Shown in pieces: positions 1 through 9,175 of a stretch of DNA of 64,000 bases. The notes beneath the pieces are model-generated. The model did no database searches. It saw nothing but the letters and a program-made list of their open reading frames with translations, and was not told the DNA's origin. Made by a program: the position numbers and the translations under genes. The stretch's first letter is position 1, and every line of letters starts with the position of its first letter. Source of the DNA: a bacterium (GTDB lineage: Bacteria > Omnitrophota > Gorgyraeia > Zapsychrales > Zapsychraceae); assembly GCA_030429765.1 (NCBI GenBank), contig JAUIER010000005.1, positions 113,595-177,594 of the forward strand. The letters run 5' to 3'.

Positions 1-451
1 TAATCCCCGTGATATCCGAAAATTCTTTGCCGGCACATATATCGTCCACAATGTATTCCGGACCGCCCCGGATCACGGCCCGGGTCTGCGTGCGCTCAAG
101 GATCTCGCGTGAATTTACCGTTCCGTGATAACCCATCACATAGAGTTCATCCGTCACCTCCCGGATATTATCCACCGTTTCAAAAAAAGTGTCCATGCTG
201 ATATTCGGACACTGCCAACGGTCGAGCGACGACGACGTGATAAAGACTTTGTCATAACCTTTCACATAGGATTGGATCTTCGACGGTTTGATCCGTTCGG
301 CATGCGCATCAAGAATCCGCACATCATGCCCGCGCTGTTCAAGAATCGCCGCGCAATTCGCCAGCGACAACGGCGGCCAGATCCGGTTATAGGTGTGCTC
401 CCCTTTACCGTAGGGATATGGCCAGTAAGGTTTGATCAATAAGATATTCAT
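1..451 (-). CDS. B12-binding-type radical SAM protein, N-terminal part (runs off the window)
   Basis: An open frame of 150 codons begins at the ATG complement at 449-451 and has no stop before the window edge, so the gene is cut at its 3' end. The N-terminus (MNILLIKPYWPYPYGKGEH) and the following PPLSLANCAAILEQRGHDV segment are the Rossmann-like cobalamin-binding start seen in BchE/HpnR-type radical SAM enzymes. The TSSSLDRWQCPN and IRGGPEYIVDD stretches match later strands of the same fold. The CxxxCxxC cluster motif would lie outside the window, so radical SAM identity rests on the N-terminal domain and on neighbouring paralogues. It follows the aminotransferase stop by 4 bases and is the last visible gene of the long minus-strand run. 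Confidence 0.72.
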   Translation of the reverse strand, partial: MNILLIKPYWPYPYGKGEHTYNRIWPPLSLANCAAILEQRGHDVRILDAHAERIKPSKIQSYVKGYDKVFITSSSLDRWQCPNISMDTFFETVDNIREVTDELYVMGYHGTVNSREILERTQTRAVIRGGPEYIVDDICAGKEFSDITGI

Positions 452-455
452 CGTT

Positions 456-1667
456 TTAAAAGTGTTCAACAATCTGTTTAATCGTCTGAATCAATGTGTC
501 AGCTTCGTCACGGGTGTTGTAAAGGTACAGCGACACCCGAACACTTTCCGGCAATCGATACCGTTTGTATCCCGCGTGACAGCAATGCACGCCGCTGCGG
601 ACCATAATATTGGACGTCTGGTCCAGCAAGATCGATAATTCACCGGCGTCCATTCCTTCGACAGCGAAATTAATAATGCCCGAACGCGCCGCGCTATCAG
701 CCGGGCCGATCAATCGGATTTTGTCTAAGCCGCCGATGGCATCCGTGATGTATTGATTCAGGTCGGCCACATGCGCTTGTATGTTTTCAAGTTTGACCTG
801 CCTTAAATAATCAATCGCCGCGGTGACCCCGCAGGCGCCGGCATAATTCTGCAGGCCGGCTTCAAACCGTTCCGGAATCTTGGTCAGGACAAATGAGTTA
901 TAACTCACATCGTCGACGGTCTCTCCCCCGACGACAAACGGATGCATCGCCTGCAGATGTTTTTTCTTGGCGTACAGACACCCCATACCGCTTGGCCCCA
1001 GCATCTTGTGAAATGAAAATGCCAGAAAGTCCACATCGAGCGCCTGCACATCAATAGGTTTGTGCGCCACACTTTGCGCCGCATCCACCAGCACAAACGC
1101 CCCGTGATCATGCGACAACTCGATAATCTCTTTGAGCGGCAATGTCACACCGGTCACATGGCTGGTATGCACAACACTGACCAGTTTCACACCTGTCTGA
1201 AGCTGTTTGACAAATTTATCACGGTCAAAGCTCAGGTCGTCCGATAACGAGAAAATCTTGTGCTTTAGCCCGCGCGTCTTGGCCGCGACGAGCCAGGGAA
1301 TATAATTGGAGTTGTGCTCCAAATCACTTGTTAAGATCGAATCCCCGTCGCTGAATGGAAATTCATTCGCCACGAGATTGATCGACTCGGTCGCGTTGCG
1401 GGTAAAAATAATCTCGTCGGCATCCTCGGCCCGAATAAAATCCCTGACCGACCGCTTGGCCTCCTCATATTTACTCGTTGTTTGACGGCCGAACTTATGG
1501 ACCGAACGCCGATGACAGCTGGGATGAGACGTATAGTACGCATTCATCGCGTCAATCACGGCCTGCGGACGTAACGTTACGCAGGCATTGTCCATATAGA
1601 TGTACCGGGCCTTTTTGTCCTGCAGCGCGGGAAAGTCAGCCCGGATCGATTCAACATTTAAAGACAT
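456..1667 (-). CDS. Class V aminotransferase, SufS/Csd-like cysteine desulfurase family
   Basis: A PLP enzyme of 403 residues, the usual length for the SufS group. The PLP lysine is K221 in AFSFHKMLGPSG, and VLVDAAQS (193-200) is the aspartate segment that holds the pyridine nitrogen. RSGVHCCHAG (357-366) aligns with the RxGxHC loop of SufS, which makes C362 the candidate persulfide cysteine; a second Cys follows directly. Family members take sulfur from cysteine or, in secondary-metabolism clusters, act on other amino acids. No SufBCD or IscU gene is nearby. It sits between a small membrane protein and a radical SAM gene, so a dedicated role such as sulfur supply or amine chemistry in the local pathway is more likely than general Fe-S assembly. 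That role is inference. Confidence 0.85.
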   Translation of the reverse strand: MSLNVESIRADFPALQDKKARYIYMDNACVTLRPQAVIDAMNAYYTSHPSCHRRSVHKFGRQTTSKYEEAKRSVRDFIRAEDADEIIFTRNATESINLVANEFPFSDGDSILTSDLEHNSNYIPWLVAAKTRGLKHKIFSLSDDLSFDRDKFVKQLQTGVKLVSVVHTSHVTGVTLPLKEIIELSHDHGAFVLVDAAQSVAHKPIDVQALDVDFLAFSFHKMLGPSGMGCLYAKKKHLQAMHPFVVGGETVDDVSYNSFVLTKIPERFEAGLQNYAGACGVTAAIDYLRQVKLENIQAHVADLNQYITDAIGGLDKIRLIGPADSAARSGIINFAVEGMDAGELSILLDQTSNIMVRSGVHCCHAGYKRYRLPESVRVSLYLYNTRDEADTLIQTIKQIVEHF

Positions 1668-1675
1668 AGTAAGAT

Positions 1676-2044
1676 CTAAGACCTAAACAAAACGATGATG
1701 GGAATCATCAGAGCGATCCACATCACACTAAACACGGTTAAATTAAAATGACGGTACACCCAGCCCGATACCCGCGGCGACAATTTAAACAGACCTCCGG
1801 CCAGACGGCAGCGGTACAACGGAATAAACTTGGTTTGATGGATCAAACGGGTGTTGGCCCGGATGATAACACCGACTTGTTCACACAGTCGGCGTACCGG
1901 CGACACCAATACCCCGACCAGCCACAACACCGGATAAACGAGCACACACACAATCAGCATCGGCAGCGACAGCGTCAAAACCCCCACCACCGTCGGTCCT
2001 TTTTCGTGTGTATTAAATCCGCAGCAACCCGTGTCTCCGATCAT
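1676..2044 (-). CDS. Small membrane protein, unknown function
   Basis: I do not recognise this 122-residue protein. Two strongly hydrophobic segments are visible: residues about 18-48 (VVGVLTLSLPMLIVCVLVYP and onward, probably a helical hairpin) and 102-120 at the C-terminus (TVFSVMWIALMIPIIVLF). Between them is a basic stretch rich in Arg. The ATG at 2044 has a GGAG about nine bases upstream, inside the end of the preceding gene, and lies 3 bases from that gene's stop. This supports translation as part of the operon. It may be a partner of the PP-loop ATPase upstream or the aminotransferase downstream. Confidence 0.55.
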   Translation of the reverse strand: MIGDTGCCGFNTHEKGPTVVGVLTLSLPMLIVCVLVYPVLWLVGVLVSPVRRLCEQVGVIIRANTRLIHQTKFIPLYRCRLAGGLFKLSPRVSGWVYRHFNLTVFSVMWIALMIPIIVLFRS

Positions 2045-2047
2045 AAC

Positions 2048-2905
2048 TTAGCGCTCCAATAGTTTGTAGATCCGGCTTTTGGTGCCATTATTGACAAAAT
2101 CATCCAGATGGGTCGTTAAGGCCCGGATTTTATCCCGATAAAAATCGACTGTCGCGTCCTGATATTCATCATACGTATGATCCGCCAGATAATACCAGTG
2201 CACGAACACATTGAACAGGATAAACTGAAAACATCGCGGCTGCATCTTTCGGTCCAATTCGGTTCCCTTGACATTCTCCGACGGCATCAATCCCAACTCA
2301 TATAGCTTGCGTCCGGTGGTATTTGCCTTGGTCTCGCGACTGCAGGCGACCGGCTGCTCCCCGCCTTCCGACGGCAATATGCGCTCCAAATGCAACCGGT
2401 CCGCAAATTCAATATTCTGCGGGCCTTCATACTTAAAGACCGGATTGGAATAAGTGATACCGTATCGCGTGTACATATCGCCATACTCTTTTATCACATT
2501 GGCCATCTGCGCCGGGAACAAATGCATCCCTTGATTGGCCCCGTCACACACATTGGGAATCTTGTTTTCCAGACAAAAGACCACTGTCCGGATATGCATC
2601 GCCAATTTACAGAGCCCGCAGATCGTCAGCAGAAAAAATCCATGCTTACGGATATTCTGCAGATACCGCTCGTAAAACACAAAGCGTGTCAGCTTTTCAA
2701 CCTTGATGATATGAAACTCAAACTTATCCTTGCCGTACTTGTCCTGCAGCTTCTTGACATTGATCTTGGGATTGGTCACCGAGGAAAAGGCAAACCGGTC
2801 GTAGGTGATCAGATGGATCTTGTCATATTGCTCCGCCATCAGCGCCGCCGTCAGCGTCGAATCAGTTCCGCCGGAGAATAATGTCGCTGTCTCATTGAGC
2901 TTCAT
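2048..2905 (-). CDS. PP-loop (N-type ATP pyrophosphatase) family protein
   Basis: Residues 10-16 (FSGGTDS) are the SGGxDS PP-loop that binds the pyrophosphate of ATP in adenylating enzymes such as NAD synthetase, TilS and the amidotransferase-linked synthetases. A Cys pair in the ICGLCK segment and GANQGMH further on suggest a metal or thiol site. The 285-residue protein has no tRNA-binding domain that I recognise. Known relatives activate a carboxyl or carbonyl group by adenylation for amination or thiolation. In this setting it probably acts on a small molecule or sugar acid made by the neighbouring enzymes. Its start overlaps the end of the small gene at 2892-3092 by 14 bases, which implies translational coupling. 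Confidence 0.75.
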   Translation of the reverse strand: MKLNETATLFSGGTDSTLTAALMAEQYDKIHLITYDRFAFSSVTNPKINVKKLQDKYGKDKFEFHIIKVEKLTRFVFYERYLQNIRKHGFFLLTICGLCKLAMHIRTVVFCLENKIPNVCDGANQGMHLFPAQMANVIKEYGDMYTRYGITYSNPVFKYEGPQNIEFADRLHLERILPSEGGEQPVACSRETKANTTGRKLYELGLMPSENVKGTELDRKMQPRCFQFILFNVFVHWYYLADHTYDEYQDATVDFYRDKIRALTTHLDDFVNNGTKSRIYKLLER

Positions 2906-3092
2906 ATTTGGCCTTCTCCGCTTTGGCTTTTTCCAATTCCTTGATGATAAATTTAAGGATCACGATATAGGTCAAATGAATAAACTGCGTGATCCATCCT
3001 AATATTTCAATATAGATACACCGCAACTTCCACGGCAGGATCAATCCGATGCCGCACAATACAAAGGCCATGCATTTGCGTATCCATTTCAT
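2892..3092 (-). CDS. Small membrane-anchored hypothetical protein
   Basis: This 66-residue protein has two hydrophobic stretches (about 8-23 and 33-50) followed by a charged, Lys/Glu/Ala-rich tail (KELEKAKAEKAKYEAQ) that should be helical. I do not recognise a family. It starts 1 base after the stop of the radical SAM gene at 3094 and overlaps the PP-loop gene by 14 bases, so it is embedded in the operon. It could be a membrane tether for either neighbour. Confidence 0.45.
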   Translation of the reverse strand: MKWIRKCMAFVLCGIGLILPWKLRCIYIEILGWITQFIHLTYIVILKFIIKELEKAKAEKAKYEAQ

Positions 3093-3093
3093 A

Positions 3094-4590
3094 TTATCTC
3101 GATGTGTTCACCACCGCTGCCGAAACCTGGGGCTCATCCTTACCGCGTGCCTGCTCCGTCAAATTCTGTACAATATAGGCCTGCAGCATCAGGCTCATAG
3201 CGGTCATTAAGTTTTTAAAATATTTCCACTTGCTCGGGTATTTCTTAAACCCGCGAACAATCCGTCGGGGATTTAGATAAAACCGGCGTTGCGCCTTGAG
3301 GATCAACCGGTTTAATTCGGCGGGGCTCACCTGCGCCTGCGACCGGTTCACGGAATAATATGCGATATCCTTGATGCTCTCATGCAACGACCGGTCATTG
3401 ACGTCGGGTGAATGCGCGCTCTGATAGATCTTGTTAACATCATCATAGTTCGTCGCTTTAAAAAACGAGGCCACATCCAGATCCGACTTAACGGCAAAAT
3501 CGATGGTTTGCTGGATCTCTTCAGCGGTCTCGGTCGCGTGGCCCAGCATAAAATATCCGCCGACAATAATCCCTTCGTTGGACGCCTGCGCTATGCGATC
3601 CCTGACCTGTTCCAGATTGAGATTTTTTCTAAAAGCCTTCTGCAGCCGCCGCGTCGCCGATTCAATCCCATATACCAATTTGTAGGTCCCGGCCTTACGC
3701 ATCCACGACAGCAGCTCATCGGTCATGATGTCCGCGCGAACACCGTGCGGAAACGCCAGACTGATCTTTAATCCGGACTCGACAATCAACTGACAAATAC
3801 GGATCGCGCGTTCATTATCGTAGTTAAACACCGGATCATAAATGTGAAATTCTTTGACCCCGAAACGTTCATGCAGAAACTTGATCTCATCCACCACATG
3901 CTCCGGCGAACGGGCCAGAAACTTTTTTCCATAGGTCTCACGGCAAAATGTACACTTAAACGGACAGCCCCGCTGCGTCAGGATCGGGATATAAAAATCT
4001 TCCTTGATCGCGCCATTCCAGTTGAGATAACCGGCGTAAAGCTTGATATCGATCAGGTCCCAGGCCCCGGCTGTAATGTTAAACGCATCGAGGTTATCCG
4101 GATACTCACGCGGCGGCGTCACCACGCGCTCTCCCGAGCGATCAAAAATCAGTCCGTGCACGTCGGCAACATCGGATTGATTTTCTAACCTCCCCAACAG
4201 CTCCACCACGGTCTCTTCCGGTTCACCGACCACGACATAATCGATATTCTTGTCATCACAAATATGCGCCCCGGAAAATGTGGCCAACTGCCCAAACACG
4301 ATCACCTGAATATCCGCACGCAGGCCTTTGATCGAATCGGCAATCGCGTGCACCAAACCGGCCTCCCACGAGAGGGCATACAGAATGACGATGTCCGGTT
4401 GATACGTCCGGGCCTGTTCCAGGACTTCCGGCGCGCCCAGCTCTCCGATGCCGGTGTCGATCAATTTCTGCTCATAAACTGGCGAACAATGCGTTTGAAT
4501 ATGCGACGCGGTGTACAGCAATTCCAGCGGCGGGATCGGTCCTCCTGTTCCAACAGTGATATGCGTTCTCACTAAAAGTATCTTTTTCAT
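3094..4590 (-). CDS. B12-binding domain radical SAM protein
   Basis: A 498-residue two-domain enzyme. Residues 1-135 form a Rossmann-like cobalamin-binding-type domain starting MKKILLVRT; the classical DxHxxG base-off histidine motif is absent, as in BchE-type members. The radical SAM cluster motif is RGCPFKCTFC with C209, C213 and C216, followed by the TIM-barrel core with GVKEFHIYDPVF. The C-terminal basic helical tail (RFYLNPRRIVRGFKKYPSKW) also occurs, diverged, in the other three complete B12-type copies here. Such enzymes catalyse radical methylations, ring closures or rearrangements on unactivated carbons. The gene overlaps the upstream SGNH gene by 4 bases (ATGA), which suggests coupled translation. 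Confidence 0.88.
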   Translation of the reverse strand: MKKILLVRTHITVGTGGPIPPLELLYTASHIQTHCSPVYEQKLIDTGIGELGAPEVLEQARTYQPDIVILYALSWEAGLVHAIADSIKGLRADIQVIVFGQLATFSGAHICDDKNIDYVVVGEPEETVVELLGRLENQSDVADVHGLIFDRSGERVVTPPREYPDNLDAFNITAGAWDLIDIKLYAGYLNWNGAIKEDFYIPILTQRGCPFKCTFCRETYGKKFLARSPEHVVDEIKFLHERFGVKEFHIYDPVFNYDNERAIRICQLIVESGLKISLAFPHGVRADIMTDELLSWMRKAGTYKLVYGIESATRRLQKAFRKNLNLEQVRDRIAQASNEGIIVGGYFMLGHATETAEEIQQTIDFAVKSDLDVASFFKATNYDDVNKIYQSAHSPDVNDRSLHESIKDIAYYSVNRSQAQVSPAELNRLILKAQRRFYLNPRRIVRGFKKYPSKWKYFKNLMTAMSLMLQAYIVQNLTEQARGKDEPQVSAAVVNTSR

Positions 4591-6044
4591 GGCTGTATCA
4601 TCTGCTCGCGCTTCAGAACGTTAATAATATTCTGGGCCATTACCGCGTGACCCCGGCTGGAGCAATGATCGTCATCCAGCACGTAATCGTCGATGGGATC
4701 CAGTGTTTTAAATATAGCGTGATGATCGACCATCGGCAAATTCCACTGCTCGCGCAGCTGCTCAATCACCCGATTGGCCAGCGTGTAATCTGTCGGATAA
4801 TTCTGCAGCACCAGTCGAACTCCCTTTTGCTGGCTGATCCGGATGATCTGATCGAGATCATGCCGGATCCAACCTTCGATGCCGTCATCCCATTCCTGCT
4901 TGTGTTCGTACATTCGGATATGGTCCATAAAAAGCTCACTGAGAGCCAAGGCCGGGACCTGTTTGAGTTTAGCCTTGAGTTTTTGATGCATCGCGCGCGA
5001 ATCAAAATGGCTTTGCAATTCATAAAGCTTGTTCATCTCATAGTAGAAATAATCCGCGTTGGGCTCCAGCACAATGGCTTCCATGTATTGATCGATCGCG
5101 TCATCGTACTTGAGCTGATCCTTGTACCAGCGCGCCATTCGATAGGCGTAGTAAACTTCGGCCTGAAACACCAATGGATTATCAGGAAAACGCGCCTTCA
5201 ACTGACGGATTTGATCCTGCGCCTTGGCCATCTCGCCGCCTTCAAAATAGAAATGCGCCAGCGCGAACCCTCCGTCAAGCGCGCTCATGCGCTGACGGTT
5301 CACCGCGTCGATCACCACATTGATCGCCTCAGCCCGATACCCGTTATTAAATATCAACCAAGCCTGTCCCAATGCGTCCGCATTCTCAGCATAATCAATC
5401 GCCGTCATCTGTTCGATATACTGCATATGCTGATCATGGGCCGTCGTGATATTTCGTGTCGGCCGTAAATTCAGGAACATCAGATCCTGTGCCTGCTTGT
5501 CATTCAGATGTTTATGATGACCGGCCAGGTTCAACTTGATAAACCTCGCCATCTTGGTCACCCGACGATCGGACAGCCAACTCATGAACACCGTCCATGG
5601 ATTACGATTTTTGTGAAGGTCATAATCCCATGGATTGAAACGGTTCGTCGCCCCCACCAGCAAGACCACCACATCCGGGTTATATTTCTCCAGCATTCGG
5701 GGGTATCGCTTCAGCAGTTCATGCGAGTTGAGCTCGCAGATCCCTTTGTTCATGACCTGGACATGATCGACGTTCTGCGCCTTGAGTTGTTGACGCATAT
5801 GGGCCGTATAGGTCTCATGGCCTTCCACCAATCCGCCGTGTGTAAACGAATCGCCCACGGCCATCACCTTCACCGAATGCTGTGTTGAGCTGACCGATGT
5901 TTCATCCGTGCGAAACTCAGGCTCTGGCTCAAAGACCATCCGGCCGTACGCCCACAATCCAAACTCCAATAGACTAAGAAAGAACAGCAAACTCAAAAAA
6001 CTAAATAACAACTTGATGTACAGCGGGATCTTCCGTGACGTCAT
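4587..6044 (-). CDS. SGNH/GDSL hydrolase with inserted helical (TPR-like) repeats, membrane anchored
   Basis: A 485-residue protein with one N-terminal membrane anchor (about 10-34) and the rest predicted outside the cytoplasm. Block I is VGDSF with the nucleophile S66. Block III is VVVLLVGATNRFN with the oxyanion Asn. Block V is DDDHCSSRGH with D457 and H460. Between blocks III and V, roughly residues 220-400, lies a helical region with TPR character, for example YAYRMARWYKDQLKYDDAI. The hydrolase domain is therefore split by an insertion. SGNH enzymes of this type usually remove or transfer acyl groups on sugars. Four such genes occur in this operon. Confidence 0.8.
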   Translation of the reverse strand: MTSRKIPLYIKLLFSFLSLLFFLSLLEFGLWAYGRMVFEPEPEFRTDETSVSSTQHSVKVMAVGDSFTHGGLVEGHETYTAHMRQQLKAQNVDHVQVMNKGICELNSHELLKRYPRMLEKYNPDVVVLLVGATNRFNPWDYDLHKNRNPWTVFMSWLSDRRVTKMARFIKLNLAGHHKHLNDKQAQDLMFLNLRPTRNITTAHDQHMQYIEQMTAIDYAENADALGQAWLIFNNGYRAEAINVVIDAVNRQRMSALDGGFALAHFYFEGGEMAKAQDQIRQLKARFPDNPLVFQAEVYYAYRMARWYKDQLKYDDAIDQYMEAIVLEPNADYFYYEMNKLYELQSHFDSRAMHQKLKAKLKQVPALALSELFMDHIRMYEHKQEWDDGIEGWIRHDLDQIIRISQQKGVRLVLQNYPTDYTLANRVIEQLREQWNLPMVDHHAIFKTLDPIDDYVLDDDHCSSRGHAVMAQNIINVLKREQMIQP

Positions 6045-6059
6045 AACACTAACCGCCCC

Positions 6060-6272
6060 TTAAAACAGCGCATAAATCGCCGGCAAAATCGACGAATTTC
6101 CGGCGAGATTGACAAAAATACTCAAAAATGCCAGCACCATCAACAAAGGAAGCAGCCACCATTTTTTGTGCTCCCTGATCATAAAGAACAGTTCCTTGAT
6201 GAGCATAAAGTTCGATGTGATCCTCGACTTGCCCGAAAGCTTGTTGATGTCTGGCTTCTTTTTTTCGGTCAT
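6060..6272 (-). CDS. DUF5989-family small membrane protein
   Basis: A 70-residue protein with a basic N-terminus, an amphipathic segment, the HKKWWLLPLLMVLAFL membrane start and a C-terminal ending GNSSILPAIYALF. This W-W-L-x-P / G-S-S-x-x-x-P-x-I-Y-x-L-F layout is the DUF5989 signature; the family is known from gene clusters that also hold SGNH hydrolases and carbamoyltransferases. It lies between two SGNH genes (gaps of 15 and 7 bases), which fits. A GAGG four bases before the ATG supports the start. The function of the family is unknown; a structural partner for the membrane-anchored hydrolases is a reasonable guess. Confidence 0.75.
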   Translation of the reverse strand: MTEKKKPDINKLSGKSRITSNFMLIKELFFMIREHKKWWLLPLLMVLAFLSIFVNLAGNSSILPAIYALF

Positions 6273-6279
6273 AGGTCCT

Positions 6280-7887
6280 CTATTCCTTGATCATTTCTAA
6301 AATTTTTGACTTAACATTCTGGGCCATCACCCGGTGACCTTCCACGGTGCAATGGTCTGAATCAATAAAATATTTCTCCGGCTGGCCGAGCCCCTCAAAA
6401 ACCTTTCGCTGATCCACAAAAGGAATTTCATTTTGATCGGCAAATTCGGCGATATGTTTATTCACATAGTCATACGGGTACGGATAATTCTGAATAATCA
6501 GCCGGATGTTGTTATCGCGGCATAGTTTCAAGATCTGCTCATAGTCCTTCGTCAACCAGGCCATGATCTTTGTATGCATGCTTTCTTTGTCACCGAACAA
6601 TTCGAGATACTGCCGAAATGTGGCATCATTATTCAATTGCGGATGCCGCTTGGCAATGTCCTTCAAAAAGTGATTGATATCCCGGGCGCTGTAACGGTTC
6701 TGGAATTCATACGCCTTGACGAGCGGATAGTAATTATCAAAATTGTCCGGATCCAGTTCGATGTTTTTGAGCGCGTACTGAATAACCTTATCGTACTGCC
6801 CTTGTCGGAACATAATCCCCATCACCCGGTCATGCAGATGCACATCTCCAATATGTTTCAACGCCATTTCATAGGCAACCAGCGCCCTGACTTCATCGCG
6901 TTTACGCATAAAATGATCGCCGATCGCCTTGTATACCAGGCCTGAATGCTGCTTGACCTCCAACGCCTGATTGTAAACATCCAGCGCTTCCTCATCGCGC
7001 TGCTGAAACTCGTAATGCTTGGCCAATTCCAGATACGGCCACACCTGCTCTTTATGCTGACGGATAGCGATACGCAGAATCCGCTCCGCCTCGTCGTAAC
7101 GCTCCAGTTCATCATACACGCGCCGCAGTCCCGCGTAAGCGAATTCAATATCATGATGATTCTGAATCAGGATCTGGTACAAACGTTCCGCCCGTTCATA
7201 GTCCCGGCTGTCAATGAGACATTCACCTAGATGAAAATAGTGCTGCATGGTTTCCGCCGTGTTGCCTTTGCCATGCTGAATGCGGCGCTCAATCGCCTTG
7301 CAATCTTCGGGTTCTTCCAGCTCAATCTCACCCTCGGCATTGACGGACTCATCAATCACGCCGTTAATCGGCGTCTTGACCTGCGACTGCGCGAGCCGTG
7401 CCTTGAGATTGATCCAGAAAATCCGCGCCATCTTACCGATCCGCAACCCGTTAACGAACGATTCGGTCTTCTCCTCTGAAAAACCCACTAAATTGAACCG
7501 ATTGGCCGCTCCAACCAAAAGCACGACTGTGTCCACATCATACTTGTCGATCAACCCCTTGAGATACCACAGCGTCTGGGATGAATTGGATTCACAAATC
7601 CCGCCGTTAATGACCGTGTATTGCTCGGGGTTGTCCTTCGACAGCATTCGCTGCAGCTGACTGGGATAATTGTCTTCCCAATTGCCATCGCCGCCCACGG
7701 TGAATGAATCGCCGATCGTCAGGATTGTATGTGCGTTCTCATTGGCGGTCGCTGCTCCGGCCGAATAATTCACCAGCCGTTTCAGATACAGGTAGCCGCC
7801 GATCCGCAAACCTATCTCGAGTATTCCGAGAAAAAAAAGCAGACTCACGGAGAAGACTAATATGCGTGTCCCGACTGTTTTTTTCAT
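6280..7887 (-). CDS. SGNH/GDSL hydrolase with inserted TPR array, membrane anchored
   Basis: A 535-residue paralogue of the 4587-6044 protein. A membrane anchor at about 8-30 precedes block I, TIGDSF, with S61. Block III is VVLLVGAANRFN. Block V is DSDHCTVEGH with D509 and H512. Residues about 210-430 hold clear TPR units, for example YEFQQRDEEALDVYNQALEV and the AYEMALKHIG unit. The repeat array again sits between blocks III and V, so the catalytic site is completed only after the array. Its stop is 7 bases from the DUF5989 gene and its start overlaps the next SGNH gene by 4 bases. Confidence 0.82.
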   Translation of the reverse strand: MKKTVGTRILVFSVSLLFFLGILEIGLRIGGYLYLKRLVNYSAGAATANENAHTILTIGDSFTVGGDGNWEDNYPSQLQRMLSKDNPEQYTVINGGICESNSSQTLWYLKGLIDKYDVDTVVLLVGAANRFNLVGFSEEKTESFVNGLRIGKMARIFWINLKARLAQSQVKTPINGVIDESVNAEGEIELEEPEDCKAIERRIQHGKGNTAETMQHYFHLGECLIDSRDYERAERLYQILIQNHHDIEFAYAGLRRVYDELERYDEAERILRIAIRQHKEQVWPYLELAKHYEFQQRDEEALDVYNQALEVKQHSGLVYKAIGDHFMRKRDEVRALVAYEMALKHIGDVHLHDRVMGIMFRQGQYDKVIQYALKNIELDPDNFDNYYPLVKAYEFQNRYSARDINHFLKDIAKRHPQLNNDATFRQYLELFGDKESMHTKIMAWLTKDYEQILKLCRDNNIRLIIQNYPYPYDYVNKHIAEFADQNEIPFVDQRKVFEGLGQPEKYFIDSDHCTVEGHRVMAQNVKSKILEMIKE

Positions 7888-9173
7888 AGACTTTGTGGCA
7901 CCCGCCGCCTTTTTACCGACGGACTTGTCTTAAGCGTGTCGAACACAAGCCCGGCGATGACCTCATGCCCGCGGCGGTTCGGATGGATCGTGTCATGGTC
8001 CGGATCCAGAAATAAATATTCCCCGGCGGCTTGAATCGTTTGAAATGCCGTCACGACATCCACGATCGGCACTTGGTAACTTTCAGCCACGCGCTGCATC
8101 GTGTCGTTATACGAACGGGCCGCCCAGGCACATAAATGCAACTCCTTGATGACCGTCGTCGCAAAATGTTCCCTAGCCTTGTCAGCCTGACCCAAATCCT
8201 GGTACGCCTGCCCCAGATAGTAGTATGCCTTGGGGGTATGCGGATCGAGATCCCGCGCCTCCACCAATTTATCAATCACCCGACGAGCGCCTAGTTGGTC
8301 ATAGTTACGCATGGCATCGTTGATGATCGTGTCCGCCTGCTGCTGCCGCTCAAAACTCACCTGCCGGGCTTCAGGGAGATTCACCGGCATCTTGATCAGC
8401 ACAACTTCAATCCCGCGTTCGCGCGCCAGATCAATGATGCGGTTGAGATTCTTCCGGTACTCATTGATCGACACCCGCCGGGTCGAGTTATACGGCGCCC
8501 GTCCGCTAACACCCAACGTTTGCAATGACATCGACTGCCCCTGTCGGACCCATCCGGCAAACACGCGGTAAAAATTGCTCTGCTTGAGCCAATTCTGAAT
8601 CTCGATTAAGACCAGATTCACTGGTTTGAGATCGCGGTCCGGCCGCCCATCGTTCCGGAAAAACCGGTACTTGTCGACATCATTGATCACATACGAGATC
8701 GTGATAATGTCCGGACGCAACCGAATGATTTCTTCTTCAAAGAGCCGTCGCCCCTGATACGAACTGTAACCGATCTGCCCGGCGTTGATAACCTCTACCC
8801 CGCCGGTCATAGGCGGCAAGTACACCTTCATCAAGCCTTCGAGCTGAGCCGCGTAGGGTTCCTCTTGAGCGACGCCCCATCCAAATGTCGGCGACGCGCC
8901 CAGACATACAACACGCAATTGACGGCCTTTGTTCGCTTCAAACTCTTCGGCCCGATAGCCGAATCGATTGGTGCGGATAGGCTCGCCCTCGAAATCCTGA
9001 TCCAATCCCGCGCGCTGACGCCAGAACAGATCGCCATCTTCGCGCAACACAGCGTGGATACGATCGAGCCGGTCTGGCGGACCGACCAACAAACCCGCGG
9101 CCACTTCAGCCATCACCATCAGAACGCAAAAAAATGTCAAGCCAACCAGTGGCCCTTTAAGTCGCGAGTTCAT
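7884..9173 (-). CDS. SGNH/GDSL hydrolase with inserted TPR unit, membrane anchored
   Basis: A 429-residue protein with an N-terminal anchor (about 8-30). Block I is modified to CLGASPTFGWG, with A93 replacing the usual Asp before S94. Block III is ISYVINDVDKYRF, containing the GxND-like Asn-Asp pair. Block V is DTIHPNRRGHEVIAG with D394 and H397. One TPR-like unit (TPKAYYYLGQAYQDLGQADK) lies at about 310-335, between blocks III and V. This copy is closer to the AlgX/alginate-acetyltransferase-like SGNH group than the two before it and may be an O-acyltransferase or esterase for a surface glycan. That substrate assignment is inference. Confidence 0.78.
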   Translation of the reverse strand: MNSRLKGPLVGLTFFCVLMVMAEVAAGLLVGPPDRLDRIHAVLREDGDLFWRQRAGLDQDFEGEPIRTNRFGYRAEEFEANKGRQLRVVCLGASPTFGWGVAQEEPYAAQLEGLMKVYLPPMTGGVEVINAGQIGYSSYQGRRLFEEEIIRLRPDIITISYVINDVDKYRFFRNDGRPDRDLKPVNLVLIEIQNWLKQSNFYRVFAGWVRQGQSMSLQTLGVSGRAPYNSTRRVSINEYRKNLNRIIDLARERGIEVVLIKMPVNLPEARQVSFERQQQADTIINDAMRNYDQLGARRVIDKLVEARDLDPHTPKAYYYLGQAYQDLGQADKAREHFATTVIKELHLCAWAARSYNDTMQRVAESYQVPIVDVVTAFQTIQAAGEYLFLDPDHDTIHPNRRGHEVIAGLVFDTLKTSPSVKRRRVPQSL

Positions 9174-9175
9174 TT

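Noticed and set aside
4647..5468. Plus-strand frame of 273 codons opposite an SGNH gene
   Set aside because: The minus strand encodes catalytic motifs and TPR units shared with three paralogues; the plus-strand product is an artefact.
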